The notes beneath the pieces were generated by a model. The model ran no database searches, was not told the DNA's origin, and was given only the letters and a program-made list of their open reading frames with translations. The position numbers were made by a program, and so were the translations under genes. Positions 6,874 to 11,707 of a stretch of DNA of 11,707 nt are shown in pieces. The stretch comes from Christensenella sp. UBA5399 (GTDB lineage: Bacteria > Bacillota > Clostridia > Christensenellales > Christensenellaceae), in contig DHOD01000016.1 in the NCBI GenBank assembly GCA_002407725.1, positions 5,669-17,375 of the forward strand, in the 5' to 3' direction. The number at the start of each line of letters is the position of its first letter. The stretch's first letter is position 1.

Positions 6874-8766
6874 ATGCAGCAACTGGCAAAGGGACGTATC
6901 TTTACCAATGAAAAATGTACGGGGTGTAACCGTTGCATATCTGCCTGTACAATTCCGGAAGCGAATGTGGCGGTGCTGGAGAACGACAAGAATAAAATTC
7001 ATGTCGATCCGGAAAAGTGCATCAACTGCGCCATGTGCATCAAAGCGTGCCCGCACGAAGCGCGCGATTTTGAGGATGATACGGCCCGCTTTTTAGACGA
7101 CCTGAAAGCAGGTAAAGATATATCCGCGCTGGTGGCGCCCGCCATCCGCTCCAACTATCCGCAATACGAAAAACTGATGGGGATGCTTAAACAACTGGGC
7201 GTCAAATTTATTTTTGATACGTCATTTGGTGCGGATATCTGCACATGGGCATATTTGAAGTATATCACGGAGAACAACCGGGCCGGGCTGGTATCGCAGC
7301 CGTGCCCCGCGATTGTAAACTATGTGGAGAAGCACAGGCCGGAGCTGATGGACGACCTGGCGCCGCTGCACAGCCCTGCAATGTGCTGTGCGGTCTACAT
7401 GAAAAAGTATAAGAAAATTCCCGGCCGCTATGCGTTTATTTCACCCTGTATCGCCAGAAAGGACGAGTTTTCCGATGAGAACACAGGCAGGATCGTAGAC
7501 TATAATGTCACATTCCAAAAGCTGGAAGAGGAACTGAAACGCAGGGGACTGGATTATACAAAAGCGCAGCCCGCCCAGTTTGACAACGATAACCATGGGT
7601 TGGGGTGCATTTATCCTATGCCGGGCGGCCTGAAGGTCAATGTGGTGGACGCGGTGCCCGATGCGTGGGTGTACCAGGTGGAGGGCCAGCCCGCATGCAA
7701 GTATTTTCTGGACGATTACAAAAAATCCAGGACGACGGAAAAACCGTTGCTTGTGGATATACTTAACTGCCAGCACGGTTGCAACATGGGTACAGGCGCG
7801 CTCTGTGAAGAGCACGACGGCGCGAGCGGGCTGCAGGTAAGCAAGGCGATGAACGACGCGGAAAAGGAAGTCTGCAATACAAAGGCAACCGCAAAGAACC
7901 CTGTCGTCAAGCTTTTTGACAGAAAAAAGAAAAAAACAGACGATTTTTATAGCACGCTGAACCTGGATGATTTTAAGCGCAAGTACAGCAATAAAGCTGT
8001 TGGCGAAATTCCGGTGGATGGCAGCGCGATTATGAAGGCGTTTGGCGAACTGTACAAAACCGATCATGACCAGCAGCATATTGATTGCTGCTCATGTGGG
8101 TTTGACACCTGCGAGGAGATGGCGTCCGCCATTGCCAAGGGGATCAACCATCCGGGCAACTGCGTGGAATACCACAAGAGCATCCTGCGGGAGCAACAGT
8201 TGGAGATATCCACCATGCTGGACGAGCAGAACAGGATGAGCGCGTCGCTGTCCGAAAATGTCGACCAGATCATCGATTCGATATCGGAATCGTCCAAGCG
8301 TACGAGCGGCGCAGCAGAGCGGGTGGAGCAGATCAACGAGGAGATTTCGGGCGTTAATGATATTGCGGTTAAGCTGAATGACATGATGGAGGACCTGAAG
8401 AGCAGGATCAACGATTATGTCAAGCTGGGGTCGCAGATTGTGAATATATCATTGCAAACAAAGATCCTTTCGATCAACGCATCGGTGGAGGCGTCGCACG
8501 CGGGCGACCTGGGCAAGGGATTTGCCGTGGTGGCGGCAGAAATGCAGCGGTTGGCGGAGCAGAGCGCCGAATCGGCCAACAGGATTATTGCGAGCAACGA
8601 GACGGTGCTGCCCATGATCAACGAGATCCAGAGCTTCAGCGATACGCTCAATTCGGGCACCAAGGCAATATCGGAGAACACGCAGTCTATTGCGGGCGCG
8701 ATGCACGACGTCAACCGCGCAGAGGAAGAAATTGTGGAAACCGCGTCGCGGCTGAAGACGGAATAG
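6874..8766 (+). CDS. sensory [FeFe]-hydrogenase-like protein fused to a chemoreceptor signalling domain
   Basis: A 630-residue soluble protein with no membrane span. Two [4Fe-4S] ferredoxin motifs come first: C15/C18/C21/C25 and C49/C52/C55/C59. The Fe-hydrogenase large-subunit domain (about 80-365) keeps four potential H-cluster cysteines: C144 (SQPCPA), C192 (SPCIARKDE, with E198), and C299 and C303 (NCQHGC). Next is a PF04060-type Fe-S module, C405-x2-C408-x4-C413-x16-C430. From about 440 to the end is a methyl-accepting chemotaxis signalling hairpin, its tip around 524-560 (INASVEASHAGDLGKGF). P143 stands where catalytic hydrogenases have the proton-relay Cys, as expected of sensory rather than turnover enzymes. 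It probably senses H2 or redox state and signals to CheA/CheW; no che genes are nearby. ATG 6874 was chosen because GGGGG lies eight bases upstream; a longer TTG start at 6802 lacks support. Confidence 0.88.
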   Translation: MQQLAKGRIFTNEKCTGCNRCISACTIPEANVAVLENDKNKIHVDPEKCINCAMCIKACPHEARDFEDDTARFLDDLKAGKDISALVAPAIRSNYPQYEKLMGMLKQLGVKFIFDTSFGADICTWAYLKYITENNRAGLVSQPCPAIVNYVEKHRPELMDDLAPLHSPAMCCAVYMKKYKKIPGRYAFISPCIARKDEFSDENTGRIVDYNVTFQKLEEELKRRGLDYTKAQPAQFDNDNHGLGCIYPMPGGLKVNVVDAVPDAWVYQVEGQPACKYFLDDYKKSRTTEKPLLVDILNCQHGCNMGTGALCEEHDGASGLQVSKAMNDAEKEVCNTKATAKNPVVKLFDRKKKKTDDFYSTLNLDDFKRKYSNKAVGEIPVDGSAIMKAFGELYKTDHDQQHIDCCSCGFDTCEEMASAIAKGINHPGNCVEYHKSILREQQLEISTMLDEQNRMSASLSENVDQIIDSISESSKRTSGAAERVEQINEEISGVNDIAVKLNDMMEDLKSRINDYVKLGSQIVNISLQTKILSINASVEASHAGDLGKGFAVVAAEMQRLAEQSAESANRIIASNETVLPMINEIQSFSDTLNSGTKAISENTQSIAGAMHDVNRAEEEIVETASRLKTE

Positions 8767-8835
8767 CAACCGGCCGCAGGCAAACCCAGGAATTTTCTTG
8801 AGGAAGAAGCGTTCTTTGGAAACAACTGATCATAA

Positions 8836-8883
8836 ATCATAATGGCGGCTTCTCACCCTACGAAAAGCTGCCGTTATTATGAT
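8836..8883. repeat. large imperfect hairpin downstream of the sensor gene
   Basis: Bases 8836-8849 pair with 8870-8883 over 14 positions, including two G-T wobbles (8844-8845 with 8874-8875), around a 20-base loop. No T-run follows directly; TTTTT occurs only at 8896-8900, itself part of a small CTTTTT/AAAAAG hairpin. It may end the sensor transcript or form part of an RNA leader; the G-T pairs favour an RNA role. The rest of the 8767-8966 gap shows nothing else beyond the promoter below. Confidence 0.5.
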
Positions 8884-8931
8884 ACACGCACATCCTTTTT
8901 CGTAAAAAGCATATACGGATAAATGGAACAA

Positions 8932-8961
8932 TTGGACGGCTGCTTCGTCTGTAATTATAAC
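8932..8961 (+). promoter_or_regulatory. sigma-70-type promoter for the beta-propeller gene
   Basis: TTGGAC (8932-8937) and TATAAC (8956-8961) are separated by 18 bases. Transcription would begin near 8968, leaving a short leader containing the ribosome site GGAAAGGA (8975-8982) before the ATG at 8988. This supports 8988 over the upstream in-frame ATG at 8967, which would sit at or before the transcription start. Confidence 0.55.
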
Positions 8962-8987
8962 GACATATGCACATGGAAAGGAAATAT

Positions 8988-10727
8988 ATGACGAAGAAGA
9001 AACGTATTTTATTAGTTGTATTGCTGGGGGTAGCCGTGCTGTTTATTGGCGGTGGAGTTTTTGTGTTCAACCGGTATTATGGGCAAAAGACTGCGCAGGA
9101 TATACCGCCTGTGCAAAACGCATCCGCGCTGGATCATGCGGCGGAAGGCCAGCCGTTCCCCGTACAAAACACACAGCCTGAAAACGCAGGGTTTACGGAT
9201 GCGCTGATGGTGAATGGCGAGCTTTGGGAAGGGCCGTTTGTGCGGCAGGCCCCCATCTTTTTTGGGGAGGGAAGCGATTACACGGACATGGAGGGCATCG
9301 TGACCTTTCGCGGAGACAACTACCGGGATACCGCAAGTTACGGAAGCCCGGTTGTGACAGAAAAAAAACTGGAGCTTCTTTGGACGGTGGAAACAGGGAC
9401 AATGCCCAAAAGCTCGACGACAAAAGATAAGGGCGCAAGCGAATGGTCGGGCAGCGGCTGGACGGGGCAGCCGATCATTGTGCGTTGGGATGCGCAAACC
9501 CGGCAGGTCATGAACCTGTACGACGGCAAAAAAAGCAAAGATGGCCTGACGGAAATCATTTATGCCACCATGGATGGCAAGGTGTATTTTTTGGATTTGG
9601 AGGACGGCAGCGCAACGCGCGATGCGCTGGATGTGGGATTGCCGTTCAAAGGGGCGGGCGCGATACGGCCCGACGGCATCCCCATGCTGTTTGTGGGCCC
9701 GGGTGATTCGATGGAGGAGATGAAAGGCGAGGCGGGCCTCCCCGATGTTTCCATATACAGCCTGACCGATTGTTCGTTGTTGTATCGATTTGGGGGGAAG
9801 GATCCTTTTTCGCCCCGGCTGTTTCACGGGTACGACAGCTCGCCCCTGGTGGATGTAGAAACGGATACGCTGATTTACCCGGGCGAAAACGGCATACTAT
9901 ACACGATGCAGTTGAATACGCAATATAACCCGGAAGACGGCGCTCTCTCCATCCGGCCGTCAGATGAGGTGAAGTGGACGTATTCTACCGACAAAACCAG
10001 TGAGGAAGCATTTTGGTGGGGCATGGAAGACAGCGCGGTGGTGGCAGACCATTTCTTGTACATCGCGGACAACGCGGGCAATATGGTCTGTATGGATATC
10101 AACACGATGGAGGTTGTTTGGCTGCAGGATATTCTGGATGACACCAATGCTTCGCCCGTGTACGAGGTAGACGCGGCGGGAAACCGTTTCATCTATATCG
10201 CCCCGTCGCTGCATTGGCAAAAGGATGCAGAAACCAACACGGGGCAGGTATCCATGTACAAATTGAACGCCGTCACGGGAGACATCATATGGCAAAAGCC
10301 GTACGAAGTACATACGGTCAATGGCCTATCGGGCGGCATACAGGCAACCCCTGTGCTGGGGCAGGGGCCTATATCGGATTTGGTGATTGTGCCCGTTGCC
10401 CGCACACCGTATAAAAACACGGGGATACTGGTTGCGCTGGACAAAGAAACGGGGGAAGAGCGCTGGAGATTTGATATGGACGAATTTTCTTTGAGTTCTT
10501 CCGTGATCCCGTGGAGCTCGCCGGTGGCGGTGTATGCGGAGGACGGCACACCGTATATCATCCAGTGCGGACGGGGCAAGGTGTACCTGATGGATGGAGA
10601 GACAGGAACGCTCCTCGATACGCTGGATACGGGCAAGGCCAACATCGAGGCATCGCCGGCGGTGTTTGGAAATACGATTGTCGTGGGTACCCGGGGCGAG
10701 CGCATATTGGGAATGACAATCAAATAA
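8988..10727 (+). CDS. membrane-anchored PQQ-like beta-propeller repeat protein
   Basis: The 579-residue protein starts with a basic tip (MTKKKR) and one hydrophobic segment (about residues 7-27), either an uncleaved anchor or a signal peptide, followed by a Pro/Gln/Asn-rich linker. The rest is built of PQQ-type propeller repeats: blade motifs include GKVYFLDLEDG (about 197), AGNMVCMDINTMEVVW (about 362), TGILVALDKETGEERW (about 478) and GKVYLMDGETGTLLD (about 530). Such propellers, as in BamB, mainly serve as extracytoplasmic binding scaffolds; I see no evidence of PQQ dehydrogenase activity and no lipobox. Function is unassigned. The region 60-180 (ITFRGDNYRD-like, WSGSGWTGQP) looks like the first blades with long insertions. 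Start chosen at 8988, with AAAGGA six bases upstream; the upstream ATG at 8967 would add seven residues with no ribosome site. No clear terminator follows. Confidence 0.8.
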   Translation: MTKKKRILLVVLLGVAVLFIGGGVFVFNRYYGQKTAQDIPPVQNASALDHAAEGQPFPVQNTQPENAGFTDALMVNGELWEGPFVRQAPIFFGEGSDYTDMEGIVTFRGDNYRDTASYGSPVVTEKKLELLWTVETGTMPKSSTTKDKGASEWSGSGWTGQPIIVRWDAQTRQVMNLYDGKKSKDGLTEIIYATMDGKVYFLDLEDGSATRDALDVGLPFKGAGAIRPDGIPMLFVGPGDSMEEMKGEAGLPDVSIYSLTDCSLLYRFGGKDPFSPRLFHGYDSSPLVDVETDTLIYPGENGILYTMQLNTQYNPEDGALSIRPSDEVKWTYSTDKTSEEAFWWGMEDSAVVADHFLYIADNAGNMVCMDINTMEVVWLQDILDDTNASPVYEVDAAGNRFIYIAPSLHWQKDAETNTGQVSMYKLNAVTGDIIWQKPYEVHTVNGLSGGIQATPVLGQGPISDLVIVPVARTPYKNTGILVALDKETGEERWRFDMDEFSLSSSVIPWSSPVAVYAEDGTPYIIQCGRGKVYLMDGETGTLLDTLDTGKANIEASPAVFGNTIVVGTRGERILGMTIK

Positions 10728-10783
10728 TTGTAGGTTTTCATTGCTGCGGGCATGCTGAATATAAAACAAGGAGGCGACCGGTT

Positions 10784-11062
10784 ATGAGGAATGGGATAAG
10801 CCAGATAGGGCAGGAGATGCCGAAGGAGGATCTGTTTGCGCGGTTTACATGCAACGAGCGGGGTGGATTGATGTCTTTTACATTGTCGGTAGTCGGAAAC
10901 AAGTCAAAGGCACTTTTTGCACTATCGGTAGGCGGGAACATATCGACATATATAATTATAACTCCAACTACTAGATTTGTAATTGGCGTTATAATTATTA
11001 TGACTTTAGTTTTGCTTTTAACTCTTTTATTTTTGTTTCTATTGTTGATATTACTTTTTTAA
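10784..11062 (+). pseudogene. start of a small unrecognised gene, probably cut by the AT-rich insert
   Basis: ATG 10784 has an excellent AAGGAGG site (10769-10775), so a real gene begins here. About 52 residues (MRNGISQIGQEMPKEDLFAR...) match the base composition of the upstream genes and contain a 13-residue imperfect repeat, FTLSVVGN then FALSVGGN. From about 10,940-10,960 the DNA becomes AT-rich; the frame continues to a TAA at 11060-11062, giving a Leu/Ile/Phe-rich tail that is merely the antisense of the arsC 3' end. The native 3' part of the gene is therefore probably lost or elsewhere. I do not recognise the family. The hydrophobic tail could by chance make a membrane helix, but I do not believe it is the original C terminus. 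Confidence 0.5.
10952..10998. repeat. 47-base imperfect palindrome at the composition junction
   Basis: ATAATTATAAC (10952-10962) pairs perfectly with GTTATAATTAT (10988-10998); after one mismatch CCAA pairs with TTGG, and after another TAC pairs with GTA, leaving a seven-base centre TAGATTT (10972-10978). That is 18 pairs with two mismatches. The right arm touches the arsC stop codon. It could be a terminator for arsC (AT-rich, no clear T-run), a recombination site at an element edge, or both. Confidence 0.6.
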
Positions 11063-11399
11063 ATTCCTCATCACTCTTACCTGTAGGATCATCCAACCCC
11101 CAATCTTCCCTGTGTTTACATGGAAGGTAAGGGCATTCCACATTACACCCCATTGTAATAACAATATCTACTGGAGGTATTTCATCAAGCAACTTTGAAT
11201 GTTGAGTTTTCTCCATATCTATATCATAAAGCTCTTTCATTAGGCGCACAGCATCCTGGTTAATTTGAGGTTTTGTTTCTGTGCCAGCAGAGTAGCTTTC
11301 AAATATATCTCCTGCAAAGTGCTTACCAAGTGCCTCGGCTATTTGGCTTCGACATGAATTATGAACACATATAAATGCGACCTTTAGTTTATTACTCAT
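10998..11399 (-). CDS. arsC: arsenate reductase, low-molecular-weight phosphatase fold
   Basis: The 133-residue cytoplasmic protein begins with the P-loop C11-VHNSC-R17 (C-x5-R) of low-molecular-weight phosphatases and of thioredoxin-linked arsenate reductases, and has the C-terminal-side redox cysteines C85, C89 and C94 in GCNVECPYLPC, followed by the REDWGLDDP signature with the general-acid Asp. It reduces arsenate to arsenite through a Cys relay regenerated by thioredoxin; the arsenite is then exported by the Acr3 pump encoded just upstream. The length matches the family. The start at 11399 has AAAGGAGG about nine bases upstream (complement of 11409-11416), overlapping the acr3 stop region, so the two are one operon on the - strand. 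Codons are A/T-rich, unlike the host genes to the left. Only its last bases overlap the antisense frame of the truncated gene. Confidence 0.95.
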   Translation of the reverse strand: MSNKLKVAFICVHNSCRSQIAEALGKHFAGDIFESYSAGTETKPQINQDAVRLMKELYDIDMEKTQHSKLLDEIPPVDIVITMGCNVECPYLPCKHREDWGLDDPTGKSDEEFKKVISTIETKIKELKAKLKS

Positions 11400-11416
11400 T
11401 AAGCATTACCTCCTTT

Positions 11417-11707
11417 CTAGCTTTTTTCTGGAAACCAGTGCCTTGTATTATTCGCTATCTTTACTAATATCAACATAACAGGCACTTCTGTTAGAACCCC
11501 TACAATGGTAGCAAGTGCAGCTGGGCTTTGTGTTCCAAACAATGCAATCGCAACGGCAACTGCCAGTTCAAAAAAGTTAGAGGCACCAATCATACCAGCA
11601 GGCGCTGCTATCTCATGAGGTAGTTTTATAACCTTGCTTGCTAGATATGCAATGAAAAAGATTAGGAAAGTCTGAATAATTAATGGTATAGCAATTAAAA
11701 CAATATG
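11417..11707 (-). CDS. acr3: arsenite efflux permease ACR3, C-terminal part only
   Basis: Reading the - strand from the right edge gives 96 residues in one frame ending with TAG at 11417-11419. The N-terminal roughly 70 percent lies beyond the window. The visible part has about three hydrophobic helices and the ACR3 C-terminal signature [24 protein letters not shown], then [18 protein letters not shown] and a final [15 protein letters not shown]3 proteins (about 350 residues, ten membrane spans) export arsenite across the cytoplasmic membrane by proton motive force; the essential Cys of the family would be in the missing part. It lies 17 bases before arsC with the arsC ribosome site overlapping its end, a standard acr3-arsC order. 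An ArsR repressor gene would be expected further right. Identification is from recalled family sequence. Confidence 0.92.
   Translation of the reverse strand, partial: HIVLIAIPLIIQTFLIFFIAYLASKVIKLPHEIAAPAGMIGASNFFELAVAVAIALFGTQSPAALATIVGVLTEVPVMLILVKIANNTRHWFPEKS

Larger units (their letters stand above)
10945..11707. other. AT-rich, probably acquired arsenic-resistance segment
   Basis: From about 10,945 to the right edge the sequence is markedly poorer in G and C than everything to its left, uses A/T-ending codons, and switches coding strand. It holds the end of acr3 and all of arsC. The left edge coincides with an interrupted gene and a palindrome. No transposase, integrase or matching second boundary is in view, so the element type is unknown; a chimeric contig is the alternative. 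Confidence 0.5.

Noticed and set aside
8895..8909. CTTTTT/AAAAAG hairpin as a terminator
   Set aside because: A six-pair AT stem with a three-base loop and no following T-run is too weak to support.
8967..8987. ATG 8967 as start of the beta-propeller gene
   Set aside because: No ribosome site and only six bases from the -10 element; ATG 8988 has AAAGGA at good spacing.
11000..11062. Leu/Ile/Phe-rich 'membrane helix' at the end of the 10784 frame
   Set aside because: It is the reverse strand of the Lys/Glu/Thr-rich arsC C-terminal codons, so hydrophobicity is a by-product.

Overview
The window reads as a piece of chromosome from an anaerobic, fairly GC-rich member of the Clostridia. The evidence is a soluble sensory-type [FeFe]-hydrogenase protein, mostly AGGAGG-type ribosome sites, and many best family matches that look Firmicute. 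A Christensenellales-like host would fit, but that is a guess. All genes from 1 to about 10,940 lie on the + strand. The last ~760 bases are clearly more AT-rich, carry genes on the - strand, and look like acquired DNA (or a chimeric assembly join).

Layout. 1-587: 3' part of a metallophosphoesterase. 622-1791: an MFS efflux-type transporter, closed by a good intrinsic terminator. 1993-4643: three closely spaced genes (DUF5131/Gp37-Gp68 three-Cys protein, membrane-anchored DNase I-fold hydrolase, NYN plus OST-HTH RNase-like protein), likely one transcript ending at a hairpin near 4700. 4808-6751: an AMP-forming acyl ligase followed 24 bases later by an acyl carrier protein, a probable acyl-ACP ligase/carrier pair. 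6874-8766: a cytosolic protein joining a bacterial ferredoxin, an H-cluster hydrogenase domain, a further Cys4 Fe-S module and a chemoreceptor signalling hairpin. 8988-10727: a membrane-anchored PQQ-like beta-propeller. 10784-about 10940: the start of a small unrecognised gene that runs into the foreign segment. 10998-11707 (-): acr3 (partial) and arsC, an arsenite-efflux/arsenate-reduction operon.

Points of most interest: (a) the hydrogenase-chemoreceptor fusion, a candidate H2 or redox sensor that has lost the usual proton-relay Cys; (b) two genes (622 and 1993) with a TATACTGT -10 element placed so that transcription should begin at or within a few bases of the ATG and with no Shine-Dalgarno sequence, suggesting leaderless mRNAs; (c) the junction at about 10,940-10,960, where an in-frame repeat-bearing gene is interrupted, a 47-base imperfect palindrome sits, and arsenic genes begin; (d) an apparent Lys-to-Thr change at the C-terminal catalytic position of the acyl ligase. 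No RNA genes, CRISPR arrays or recognisable transposases were seen.
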